Below are positions 1-11,110 of a DNA stretch of 64,000 nt, one piece after another. Location of the stretch: NCBI GenBank assembly GCA_028023455.1, contig JAQFVV010006255.1, forward strand, positions 5,006,501 to 5,070,500, written 5' to 3'. Within the stretch, counting starts at the first letter, position 1. The number at the start of each line of letters is the position of its first letter. A model generated the notes under the pieces. That model saw nothing but the letters and a program-made list of their open reading frames with translations, searched no databases and was not told the origin of the DNA. The position numbers and the translations under genes are program-made. This DNA comes from Epiperipatus broadwayi (taxonomy: Eukaryota; Onychophora; Udeonychophora; Euonychophora; Peripatidae).

Positions 1-770
1 TAAAAAGATTGTTCAATTTAATTGAAGTAGCTATAAAAATAATATCTATATATAAAATTCATGTGAATGTATGTTTGCCCATAATACTTCACTAGAGCAC
101 CCTTTGAATTTTTTTATTCAGAGACACTCCAGTAAATAAACTTTTTAGGATGCCACCAAATAAACAAAGGGTAGACTTTGACTGCTTTGCTGTGCTAATG
201 TGATTGATTTGCTCTGCAAAATAAGTTAAAGTTTGTTTATATATATATATTGAATATTACTTGAAAAAAATTGTTGCTACTAAGTTTTTTTGCTTACTGT
301 GTGGAGGTGGAAAAAAAATGGAATGAAGAGAGATAGATTTAATTGGATTTGGAAAGATTGGAAATAATATTGATAACATTTGGAAGGTGTTTCACTACAC
401 CATCATAAATATAAAAAGAATATATATGTATATTATGTGTGTGTTACTGCAAGGAAGCTTTAAAACTAAGTTCTATATAAGATTGGTAGTTTTTTTGGTA
501 GGTTTGCTATTAAATAATTTTTTAATTTATGAAAAAGAGTGATTTATTTGAGAAAGAAGATAACATTTTTGTGGTGTATAGTTAGAAAATATATGTTTAT
601 CAATCACCATTGAAAGAAAGAAAAGTTTTTCTCTTTTTATATAAAGGAATTTGAAGAATAGTAGAGAAAGCATAAAGTTAAATATAGAGTAGGTGACTTG
701 ATAAATAAGGTATATGGATTGCATTTGTATTCCACAATGCATATATAATAGTCAGAAATAAATTAAGCAT
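1..770. other. A+T-rich sequence, no gene seen
   Basis: No recognisable coding or RNA gene. A short TA run lies near 238-250. Open frames here are short, low in complexity and without motifs, as expected by chance at this base composition. Confidence 0.6.
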
Positions 771-1790
771 GCTGAACTACTTGGAATCATCTTAAATAAT
801 CAGAAAAATTGTTTGGATGAATGGGATAAAAAATTGATAAATGAAGCAAAGAAAAGAAATGGACTGATAAAGAAATTAACAGCATTTTCATATAATAAAT
901 ATGATGTAGCTAGAATTGCATGGAATGGATTAGCAGTAGCAGGATTAACATATGGTAATGATGCATTATGTGTTAGTAAAAGGATGTTAGATTACTTAGA
1001 AAAAATACAAAGAGCAGTAAGAAGATATGCATTAGATGCAGATATGTGGAAGACAAAGGAGAGAGATGGGATAATCAGGTTTTCATATGAGAGATGCAAA
1101 AAGCAAGTATTAAAATGTTCAGTAGATTGAAATTTATGGGTAATAAGAGGATAGCCAAAATAGTATTTAATTGGGTTATGAGTAAAGGACAGGCAACAAA
1201 ACAAATGAGAAAGGTAGTATGGTAAGCAGAAGATTTGATAAAGAATTTTTCAGTATACTTATACAAAAGATGGGATGATTGTGTTAGGAGAATTGTTGGG
1301 TGTTATAGTGGTGAGGAATGGGATAGAATAATCTGCATTAATAAAAAAAATTAGGAGTTGGAGAGATGGAGAACTAGTATGGAGAATAAAATAAATATTG
1401 AGTGCAAGTTAATTTATAATAACAGCAAAGAAATATACCCAAATGGAAAAATATGGGTGATTTAGTCTATAATGTGTAAGAAATATATTGAAAATATTAT
1501 GCATCTGTTAATTGAATGTAAATACCTGCAAGCAGAATGGGTATAAATAATGAAGTTGTGGAAGAATAAATATAAATAAAGTGATTATACAGAAAGTGTT
1601 TTCTTGGTTTTTATGCTGGATTTGGGAAAAGATAAGGGGAATTTAGATATAAAGGCCATAGAGTTGATAAAAATTGAAAATGGGATGGAGCAGGATAGAA
1701 AAGAATATGGGAAAAACTTAGAGTGGGGAATGGAAAAGGAAAGTAAAGTGGCTAACAGGTCTCTCTGGACATAGTGGCTGTGAGATTCCT
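771..1790 (+). pseudogene. Decayed LINE, C-terminal end of reverse transcriptase ORF
   Basis: The best frame (813-1130) contains GLTYGNDAL followed by an LEKIQRAVRRYAL-like helix. From memory this matches the region after the reverse transcriptase fingers and palm in a LINE type common in arthropods, notably ticks and spiders (a YGN-x-VL stretch, then ERRQREVGRLALG-like). After a frame change, further family-like segments are readable, ending in a zinc-knuckle-like H-x-LL-x-EC stretch near 1500-1530. The catalytic reverse transcriptase motifs and the 5' part are absent, so this is a 5'-truncated copy. Several stops and at least two frameshifts make it non-functional. A small inverted pair (gtggct with agccac) near 1770-1815 probably belongs to the 3' UTR. 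Clade assignment is tentative. Confidence 0.7.
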
Positions 1791-3004
1791 GACTCCAAAA
1801 ATGAAGCCACAGTGCATTGCATCATATATTATATATAGTTGTCTGAAATGCTGTCAAATTCATATAACAACTATAATAGGTATATTTAAATTTTAATTTA
1901 GCTTTATTAATACCTTGCTGGTTACATTTTTGAAATGTACTAAACAGTTTATTACAAAACGTTGATCTTTCAAGCTGAAGATATTTCTCACATTTATTTA
2001 TATGGTATTTAAATAGTTTGTTTAATTTATATTAAATCTTTAAAAAAATTTATTAAAGCAACTAATTAAAAAAAAGATGGCTTTTCCATAGGTCAGGTAC
2101 ATCTGGTATATAATTAATATTTTTTACATATTCACACAATTATATAAAAAAATTAATGTACTTATTAATTTGCATAAGACTTAGAACTCATTTTTATTAA
2201 TTTAATCAACAAAAGTTGATGCACAAAGTCTATAAATGTTGTTAAAAATAGTGGTTCTTCTAATTCCATCAAGTTTATTTTGTTCAAATTTATAATCTAA
2301 AATTTATAGCATCTCTAATGATAGATTTTTGAAATCCTCCATTACAAGTGCATTATTATTAATGCAGCACTTTTGGTTTTATAGTCTTTCTAGACAAATG
2401 TTTTGCCAAATTAAGTGAACATGTTCTAGTAATTCAATAATATATCTTTTATCTTCTCATTATAAATCTCTTATCTTTTAAAGCACATTATAATGCTAAA
2501 ATTGTAAATAAATATTAAATAATTTTGAATTTTATATATCTATACTTTTGAGTATATATTTATAAATATGTTCTTTCTATTAAAATTATTTTTAATAACA
2601 ATATAAACATTTTAAAATATGTGCTTAATTTCATACTATTTCTTTACAATAGTATTAAAAAAATATTTATCTGTTAGTTTTTTTTATCCCAGCTTTATTA
2701 AATAAATGATGGCAATATGATATCTATTAGTTTTAATATTTTATTAAACATTTTAATATCAAGTAATAAAAAACGCATTTATTGGGGGTTTTTTTCACTT
2801 CAAGTTGTAGTTTAAAATACAAGTCAGCTTATTTAGTAGTTTGTTTTCAATCTTTTTATTTTTTTAAATAAGATTTAGCAAATAAAATTAATATAAACCA
2901 ATAAACTATCGCCTGATCTATTATATGTTTTCTGCTTCATATTGCTGGTTTAGTAGCATACTTTCCCCCCTTCTTTTTTGTTACTTAATATAAGCTTTAA
3001 AAAT
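1791..3004. other. A+T-rich sequence, nothing recognised
   Basis: Long T- and A-rich runs with no coding signal, RNA gene or repeat that I can recognise. Confidence 0.55.
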
Positions 3005-3512
3005 AAATGATAGTTGCCAGATGACAATGCTTAATAAATCCATAATCTTTGTTTTCCTATCCAAAATCCTCAGACTAATTTTAAGTTGATATTGAGTGAT
3101 AAAAAGATCAAAAATATGCTACTAAAGCAGTAATATGTAAGCTGAAAACATATGGTAGGTCAGATATTTTATTGGTCTATATCAAATTCTGGCTAAGAGA
3201 TAGAGGTGACTTTGGTTATTAAAAAATTAAAGACATCATAATATATAGAAAGTGAACTGAATTCAGATCTTGACTATATAAACAAATTGGCTTAGATTGA
3301 AAACATTTATATATCTTCAATGTGGCTGAGATCTTGCTAATATAATATAGAGATAAGTGATAGAAGCTGAAAGAAAAATCCAGTTGCATGTTTCCAAAAT
3401 CCAAAGCTCCTTACTAATGAACGCCATGGTTTGAAACCAGTCTGGAGATTTTGGATAGGAAAACACAAGTTAATGATTTATTAAGCACTATCATTTAGAA
3501 ACTATTTATTGC
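3005..3512. repeat. Foldback: inverted arms of about 74 bp, 360-bp spacer
   Basis: The left arm (about 3005-3078) and right arm (about 3438-3512) are imperfect reverse complements; both contain TTTTCCTATCCAAAATC in one orientation or the other. The spacer has no recognisable transposase, and its one 61-codon frame has no motif. This is probably a non-autonomous foldback or MITE, or two copies of a repeat in opposite orientation. No target duplication was identified. Confidence 0.6.
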
Positions 3513-3962
3513 TTTCTAAAGACTATATAAAGTGGCAAAATGAAGGTGGAAAAATATTCTATTAGAATTTATACGCTTTCAAAAATCAATTACAGTAAGA
3601 CTTTTTAAAAAATTTAATATTAAAATTATTTGTATTATTTTTCGGTAATTTATCATAAATTAAGTAGAAGCACTGGAAAGAAAATAATAAATAAACTATC
3701 TGCTTAGTTCAATTACACACAGAATATCATTTTTGTTTAAATATTATTTTAAATGTTTATATATGGTACTTAATTTACTGTACTATGTTTACTATTTTGT
3801 GTATGTGTGCATATTTATCAACCAAAAAATTAAGTAAATGATAAATTCTACTGTTAATCATGAAAATGTAAAGGATGTTTTAATTCAGATAATAGAAATT
3901 TCTGAATTTAAATTACTAAACATCATATGATCACCATTTGTTATGCTGACACAAGCTGTTTA
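3513..3962. other. A+T-rich sequence, nothing recognised
   Basis: No feature seen between the two foldbacks. Confidence 0.5.
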
Positions 3963-4061
3963 CACAGAGGCTAAATTCTCCATACCATAGCACCGTCAGT
4001 GCACCCATTAATTACTCTGACTTACACTGGTGGCTACTGTATGGGAAGTTTAGCCTCTGTG
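3963..4061. mobile_element. Small foldback MITE, 99 bp, TA-flanked
   Basis: The ends are CACAGAGGCTAAA and its reverse complement. The arms extend about 28 bp each (3963-3990 and 4034-4061) with a few mismatches, and TA lies on both sides, as expected of a Tc1/mariner-type target duplication. The inner part of the arm (CCATAC then AGTAG or ATAG) resembles the arms of the foldback at 43.8 kb, so the two may be related. There is no coding capacity. Confidence 0.6.
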
Positions 4062-4859
4062 TAAATTTCTGAATTATAAGAAGCTGAATTAATGATACCC
4101 TATCTATACTTTCAATAAATTATTATTTGATTTTCCAAAAATATCAAACCTATTATTATATTTGTACATTGTATTAGCTTAAACATCATATTATTAAGAG
4201 TAAGTGAATACGATTGATATTTATCAGTAATAATTTACCATTGGGAGTCATCCTCTTAACAATTATTCTATTATCTCAATTTTAAAACTACATTTTGAAC
4301 ATTCATGAATTCTAATTCATTAAAATAGATAGAGAGATAATATTTCATAATAATAATTTTATTCTCGAACTTTATAAAATTCAGATTTAAATTTAAAATA
4401 ACATAATTCAAAATATATAAAAGCTGATTTATTTAAATCTGATTTTATTTACTCTATTGTAAATGTATGATTTATTTACTTTAAAAATTTTTTTTTGGTA
4501 GAATTATCTCTAACTGTAAAAGTAATTTTAACTTTTTCACTCTTATATTTTATAACAATATCTTTTTAGGAATTGTGCTACTTTACTTTATCTAGGTTTA
4601 TGGTTCTCAACATTATTATTATTTTTTAAACTGAAATAAGTTGCAGAAGTTCAACGTTATAAAGATATTTGTTTGGATAGTTTTGGTGGAATAGTTTTAC
4701 TTTACTACTAATAACCATGACTTTCAGTTAATAAGTAGCTTCTCCAGACTATTGATACATCCAAATAGAAACAGAATTTGAAATAGTTTTACTAAAATGA
4801 AATTCAAGTTTATACCTGAAAAATAAAAGTGCCCATTATGCAAATATTCAAAGCAGAGA
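4062..4859. other. A+T-rich sequence, nothing recognised
   Basis: Only short A/T runs; no coding or structured element recognised. Confidence 0.5.
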
Positions 4860-4995
4860 AAATAAATATGAATCGTCAAGCATTGTTGGTCGAGAGATCA
4901 GCAACAGCTGCTTTACAAGCAGTTGTCCCGGGTTAGTGGGTTTGCTTCCTGGCTGATGCTATGACACATGAGAAAAAAATAAATAAATATGAATC
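4860..4995 (+). mobile_element. tRNA-derived SINE with 15-bp target-site duplication
   Basis: A 106-bp body (4875-4980) starts TCAAGCATTGTTGG and ends in an A-rich tail. It resembles a tRNA: GCAT at the 5' end can pair with ATGC near 4955-4958, a GCTGC/GCAGT anticodon-like stem closes a TTTACAA loop, and GGGTTTGCTTCC takes the place of a B box. It is flanked by AAATAAATATGAATC at 4860-4874 and 4981-4995, a perfect 15-bp direct repeat that marks retroposition. A related copy lies at 52.25 kb. The parent tRNA is uncertain. Confidence 0.75.
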
Positions 4996-7531
4996 TTTGA
5001 TTAAGTTAATTTGTTATAAAGTCATTATTTACATTTTTATTTAAGTATTAACTTGGGTGTTTTGTTGGTTGTTATTATTTTTTTTTACTGAAAATTTTCT
5101 AATGTCTTTGTTTTTGCACAGATTTTTTATTGGCATTTTAATTTCTGTGAAAAAAATTATCAGAGCAGATTATTTCATCTTCTTTCAAACAATATACAAG
5201 AGTTAAATCATGTTGAAATATTTATACCTTGCTTAAGAAATGAATCAGATTGTTAGAAATTGTATTGGCTGTGCATAAATAGGAGACAGTTCTATAGCTT
5301 ACTGATGAGTTTTTGTTAAAGATCTTGCTTATTAACATTTCATGTAGTAAAAATGTAAAATTGAACTTAAATCTAAAAGTAGCAAAATTAGTGAAATGAT
5401 TTTTTTTTTACTTTTAGCTTGTTACAGATTAAAATAAATCCTATCTCCTGAGAACACTCACAGTGCTTTGGATAATTTTAATAAAAACATGCAAAAATGT
5501 ATTTGCATTTTTTATATTAAAAAATCTGCCATGTGAGCTTATTATAGTAGTCATAATTTGTATCTGTACTATTTACTTCTAATAATGCCTCCAACTCATG
5601 ATCTACTACTCTAAGATATGGAAAGTAAAAGAATATATGTATAGAGTTGAAATTGACAATAATGAACACAAGAACAAAAATATAAATATTTTGACCATTA
5701 TTACCAATAAAACTTATTCCTATACAATAATCTTTATTTTTTTTAAGAGTATGTTTTTTTATTAGAAAATTTAACAAATATCATAAAGGAATTTGTAAAG
5801 ATTTTAATCAGGAGAAAGTGGCTTTATTAAATCTTCCATTTCTGCCATTATATTCATTGACTTGACAGTCTTTGATTATGCTCTTTTGATAAAGCAGGCG
5901 AATGTAACAATCATGGGTCATCTTGAATTTGTTGATAAAACTGCAATTAGGTCTATGAAGATCAAATCTATCTGGCATTATTGGTGGATTCATAGTCAAG
6001 GTTTTGATTTGAATGATGAAACTGAATCTCGATTTAATGATAAGTGTAATATAATTAATAGATTTTTTTTTCTTTGAGGCAACTTCTGAATTCTGTTGGG
6101 AAATATGTGAAAGAATAGAAATCCAAAGCAAAATGAATATATTTTAGTATGCCAATAATATTGTTTATTGTAACATTTAATTGAGTATCCAAGAGTTTGT
6201 TAAAGCATCTTTTCTCAAAATAAGTCCGTAAAGTATTTAGTTCCCAATCTCAATTAGTGAAGCTATCACTCCATAAAGGTTACTTTCAGAAATTATATCT
6301 AAGCTTTGATACATAAAGAAAATAATTTAGGCTATAATCCAAACCTTAAGAAAGATTTAGATGAAAAGTTGAGTATACTTTCTTTATTTGATTAAGAATA
6401 GATTCCTAAACTTTGAAAAAAATCTAAACTCTTCTTATCTTTATTAAGATTATGATTTATTTTAGGTAAATGTCTTTTTTATAAAGTTAAAACAATGTTA
6501 GCAGCATAGATCAATTTTCTGATTCTGTTTTGGCAAGATTACTAATGAATATCTTCAATAAAATAGATGAAACTGAGGAAGAGTGTTCTGTAAAATTTTA
6601 TATCTTCTGTGATTATCATTTAAAATCATATGAAGAGTATTATTTTATTAAGTAAATGAATGATTTTCTGCATTTAAGTATTTTGACACTTTTAAAAGAA
6701 GGCTATGTTTTACAAATAGAATTAAAGTGGGTGTTAGATCATTGAAGAGGGTACTAGTTCTTTGTTTATTTTGAAAGACCTTTTTAATATGAATTGTTGA
6801 ATGTTATTAATAACAATTTTATCCAGTCTGTTCCATAAATAAATGTTTCTTAATTATTATCATATTGTGATATTTTTCAAGCAGCTTATAGATAACGATG
6901 ATAATGAGTGGTAATTTTGGGGATAAGACCGCCATAACTTTTTTTTTGTCAAATCTTTAGAATAGTTTCTGCACTAATTTTGTTGCTAAATAGTTTTGTA
7001 AACCATGCTTTGGCTTTATTTTCTAAGTTTTTAGGAGTTCTGAAAATATGCTGACCTTTCTCGATTTAAGATAATAACGGAAAAGTTCAAGTTCATTAAT
7101 TCCTACAACTATTATTAACTTGATATTAATTAAAAAAAACATAATGAAGATAAAGCTTGCAATTCTGTTTTAATGATGCATTTTTTTATTTCCATAAATC
7201 TTAAGTTTTGAAATCTGGTACTTCCACAACCACTAAGTTTATAAAAATGATCGGCCTTTTGACTAGATTGTATAAAGTTTAAATTTTCCATAATTTTTCT
7301 CTTCATCCTTCTTATCTAGAATTGCACAAAGATTTTATATGTATATCAACAATTTCCATGTCTTTAGTAGACAAATATTAGCTTTAATATTAGTTTTTCA
7401 TATCGCAATTGGATCCAACCTATAATGATTTGCTTTCAATATCCTTAAAGAATGAATCTTTGAAGCTGTTATCATGAGTTTTATAAATTTATTGTAGCAA
7501 GAGAAAATGTTTGGAATTCAATTATTATTCA

Positions 7532-7565
<34 letters not shown>

Positions 7566-8961
7566 ATTATACTGACTCCAGTTTTTATTAAATTTCATCT
7601 TATGGCTATAAGTATGTGAATTCTAAGTGTAGTTGCACTTGGTTTATGTTGAATATGGGTGAAATAATTCAATATACATCAGTAAATAATGAGAATTATT
7701 TTTTTCAAAATGAAACGTAATTCCTGGCATCATAATATATATATATATGTTATTTACACCCATCAATTTAAAAAAATGATAATTTTGATTTTCAGTTGCA
7801 TATCTCCAAAGGCTACCATGACAACTGAAATTTCCTATAAAATATTGAGGGCATAGAAAGGCCTGTAAGCGGAGTAAATGGCAAGTTTATTTTGGAAAGT
7901 TTTTTAAATACTACATGCATAAAAATTATCTGTGTAATTGTGATTGCAATATTATTTGACTATCTTCAATAGAAGTTGTTTGTTTTACACAATGGTTTCA
8001 AATAAATATAGCTGTATGGTATTTTTTGAATACATTCTGATAAAAAATAATTTGAAATCAAAAATTTAAGAAAATATATATTATTTGAAGAATGATGACT
8101 CTGATGTGCAATTATATAATTGTTGCATTAAAGAATTAATTTGTAGACAATCTCCATTTTTTGGATCTTAAAGATTAAAGAGAGCTTCCTTTTGTAAGCA
8201 TGTGAATAAATTTTAAAAAAATCATGTGATATTGTTGTTGATATTAACCTTTCTATTTAAAGTCTAGAAGAGATCTAAATTTGGTATAAAATTGCATTCA
8301 CAAAAATGAACAAAAGTTGACCTGGAGTCAGATTTTCATAACTATGTAATTGTATACTGGTACTTAAAGTGTTTCATGATCTGTAATACTATGTTTTTCA
8401 TTTTGAAAAACTAGTATTCTCATCTCTTTGTATTGGCACAATTATCTCCATTAATAATGCTGGAATTTATGTTAATAAATTTATTGTTTTCACTAATTGC
8501 TATCTTTAGCCAGAAGATTATCAAGGTGATGTCTGTTTTTAATATAGTGACAATAGTTTTTCATATTAATGCTTGCTACTTAAAAGTGGCTATGAAAAGG
8601 TTATTATCCATCCATCTTTATATAACATGTATAATACTCTATAAATGTGCAATAGATTAATATCACATTGATAAAAAAATTTCATGATTATTGTAAATTG
8701 TTTTAAAATAAGAAGGTATTGATACATTTAATAAGGATTTAGAATTCTTATGAATCCATAATACTTTTAAAACTTATATAACAAGTACATTGAGTAAATG
8801 GAAAAAAATAATTTCAAAGAAATGAATTACATATGTTTTTATATTTTCCAATTTGAAGATAATAAGATAATAATAAATAATAAAAATGATATAAATTGAA
8901 TTAACTGAGGAGTGCATGACTTGAAACTTATCCATGACTTTATTATATATATATATTAAAT
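4996..8961. other. A+T-rich sequence with TA/TG microsatellites
   Basis: No recognisable gene or transposable element. A mixed TA-then-TG microsatellite lies near 7532-7565 and a TA run near 7733-7748. Short frames at 5517-5777, 5808-6131 and 8433-8660 have no motifs and low-complexity composition. Confidence 0.5.
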
Positions 8962-9165
8962 AGAGGGATTTGAACTTAGAATTTTCAATCAATATTCACC
9001 TCCACCCCATTTCAAATACACATGACCACATACATGTGAAAAAATAAATGATCCCCAATATACATATTTCATGCAGAACCAGCGCTCATCATTTGGGCCA
9101 GATATTCTCCCACACATTTATGTAATCAGTGCTCAACTTATATTAAGTTTACTACAGTAAATATT
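8962..9165 (-). mobile_element. Family A repeat, half copy
   Basis: Starts with GGGATTTGAAC (reverse complement of a GTTCAAATCCC-like B box) and runs through the shared core to the TAATCAGTGCTCAACTTATATTAAG segment of the family. It matches one arm of the complete family A foldbacks at 22.3 kb and 62.0 kb. It carries the hammerhead-like core on the minus strand. Confidence 0.7.
9053..9099 (-). ncRNA. Hammerhead-like ribozyme motif, family A copy 1
   Basis: Read on the minus strand: helix I strand GGCCCAA; ATGATGA (first core base is A instead of C); helix II GCGCTG, loop, TGCAT; GAA; helix III ATA, loop TG, UAU; cleavage base A; helix I strand TTGGGG. Helix I pairs CCCAA with TTGGG. Only the first core base departs from the CUGANGA-GAA rule, so this copy would probably be inactive. 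Folded by eye. Confidence 0.55.
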
Positions 9166-9448
9166 AAGTATAATGAATGAATAAGTTAATTATATATATA
9201 TATATTGTACTCTTTATAATTGGTACAGATAGTTAGGTAGGGTTGGATAAGCTATATTTAAAAAAATTAAATTTAGGTTATTTTCTAGCATATAATTTTG
9301 ATGGTATAGATAGCATGGATTCAACTCAGTAAATTGGAGCTTATAAAGATATATTAGATAATTTGAACTTATTTAGAGATGAATTAAATGTAAAATGATA
9401 CAATAAATTGTTTAAAGGATAAGATTAATTTTTATTATATTTAAAATA
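9166..9448. other. A+T-rich spacer
   Basis: A TA run lies near 9194-9206; nothing else recognised. Confidence 0.5.
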
Positions 9449-10531
9449 CACCTGGGTCTCTTTTTACGCGGACTTATTTAATGCAATTTTGAAGTTACGC
9501 GATTCATGTTTCTTTGGAAGTCAAACTCCGATAATGCGCTATTACTTTAAATAATAAATTTTGCGCACTTACATCATATTGAAAGTAATAGCACATTGTT
9601 GGAATTTGACTTTCATCTTGGTAATTTCAATATTTTCAGTGCTTTATAATAGTAAGATTTTATGCAATAATGAGTTTAAAATCATGATTTCCACATTTTA
9701 TGTATACACACATTAAATTTTACAAGATTATAATGTAAATTTGTTGAAACATTGTGCATGTTAATTTTGCATTTTAAATCACATTCTGTTTTTGCTTTTT
9801 AAAAAAGAACGTAATCAATTATTAATCATTTAGTGTCTGCAAGTTTATTTTTAAAAGGTGAGTAATAGCAGTGGGCACACTTAAATTTGACAATTAAAAA
9901 TTAAAATCTGATTTTTAATTGTAATTAACAATTTACAAATTACTTACGGTGACTTGAAATTAATGTGATGTGAAACGTAATTTGATTTTTAAACGGAATT
10001 GAAAATTAAAAAATTAAAGACAAAAATAAGAATTTAATTTTTTGTTGTTAGTTTCATAAACAATTAATAAAATCATCATCTCAAAGATTAATTACTAATT
10101 ACGTTTGTCACCAGAAAACCATTATTAACACAACATGAGTGTGAAGTTGGCGCTAGTTGTATTTCCTCATGAACTTGTTTATTGGCAAATAGCGATAATA
10201 ATTAAACATATAAAAAATGTAAATTACTATTCTGTAAATTATGCATAAAAATATATTATTTTGAATAAAATTAAATATTATAGTTAAAAAAAGTTTGTCT
10301 TGTATCAATTTTTTTCAAATTTGAAATTTTTTATTAGTCATATTTTATTTTCTTATTTTTTTGTGTGTGAATTTTAAAGTAATTTTACATTGGTGCTTTG
10401 CTTCTATGCGACTTTTGAAAAATCACAGTCCATATTCCCCCTTTTTCAAGGTAAGTTACGTCTTTTTGCATGATTTCGTTTGCACGTGTTTTCTGAGGAA
10501 CCTATCTATTGCGTGAAATGAGACCCAGGTG
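9449..10531. mobile_element. Non-autonomous DNA transposon, 1,083 bp, CACCTGGGTCTC termini
   Basis: The outermost 21 bp match as an inverted repeat: left CACCTGGGTCTC then TTTTTACGC, right (reverse complement) CACCTGGGTCTC then ATTTCACGC. TA lies immediately outside both ends. The interior is A+T-rich with no coding capacity but has an internal inverted pair (AGTCAAACTCC near 9521 with GGAATTTGACTTTC near 9601). Compared with its surroundings it has several CpG dinucleotides at the ends (ACGCG, GCGC). I do not recognise the family; no transposase is present. Confidence 0.75.
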
Positions 10532-11034
10532 TATACTATAATGGTAGAATAGCTTAATTATAGCAACAAATATTTTATGTTATAGGTTTAAAGTAATTAT
10601 TTTGTTTAAAATATTTAAAAGATAGTTAATTTAATATTAATTTAGAATGTGCTGAGAGTATTACATGGTTAGGGATGATTGTATGAATATGTGATCTTTC
10701 AAAAAGTTAGAGAAAGAAAACTTAAATTTTAACTTGTTAACAAAAGTTTGATACATAATAAAATCTAATAAATATTAAATCTAGAAATAATATTAGAAAA
10801 GTAATAATTAAAAATTATTTTATTTAGGTGTAGTATTTGATTTTTAAATCAATTTAGGTTATTAAAATATTAAACATTGTTTTAATAAGAATATTTAATT
10901 TCTAGATAAAAATATTTAATATTTAAGATATTAAATAATTTGATATTTAATAATTGATGACTCATAGTTTTAAAACTTAATTTTAAAAAATGATATTGAT
11001 GTAATTATGTAAATTATCCAATTTGTACAAGCAA
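10532..11034. other. A+T-rich sequence, nothing recognised
   Basis: No feature supported. Confidence 0.5.
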
Positions 11035-11110
11035 TATTGACCAATGAAATCATTAGGTTAAGACCAGTATAAAAAGAGAGGTTGAAGCCAGCCTAGACAG
11101 TATTTCAATG
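11035..11110 (+). promoter_or_regulatory. Promoter-like segment (CCAAT and TATAAAAAG)
   Basis: A CCAAT-type box (GACCAATGAAAT, near 11040) is followed by TATAAAAAG near 11070. About 30 bp further is GACAGTATTTCA, a plausible initiator. The spacing suits an RNA polymerase II core promoter, or the U3/R part of a decayed LTR. No coding sequence follows. A TATA box can arise by chance in DNA this rich in A and T. Confidence 0.25.
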
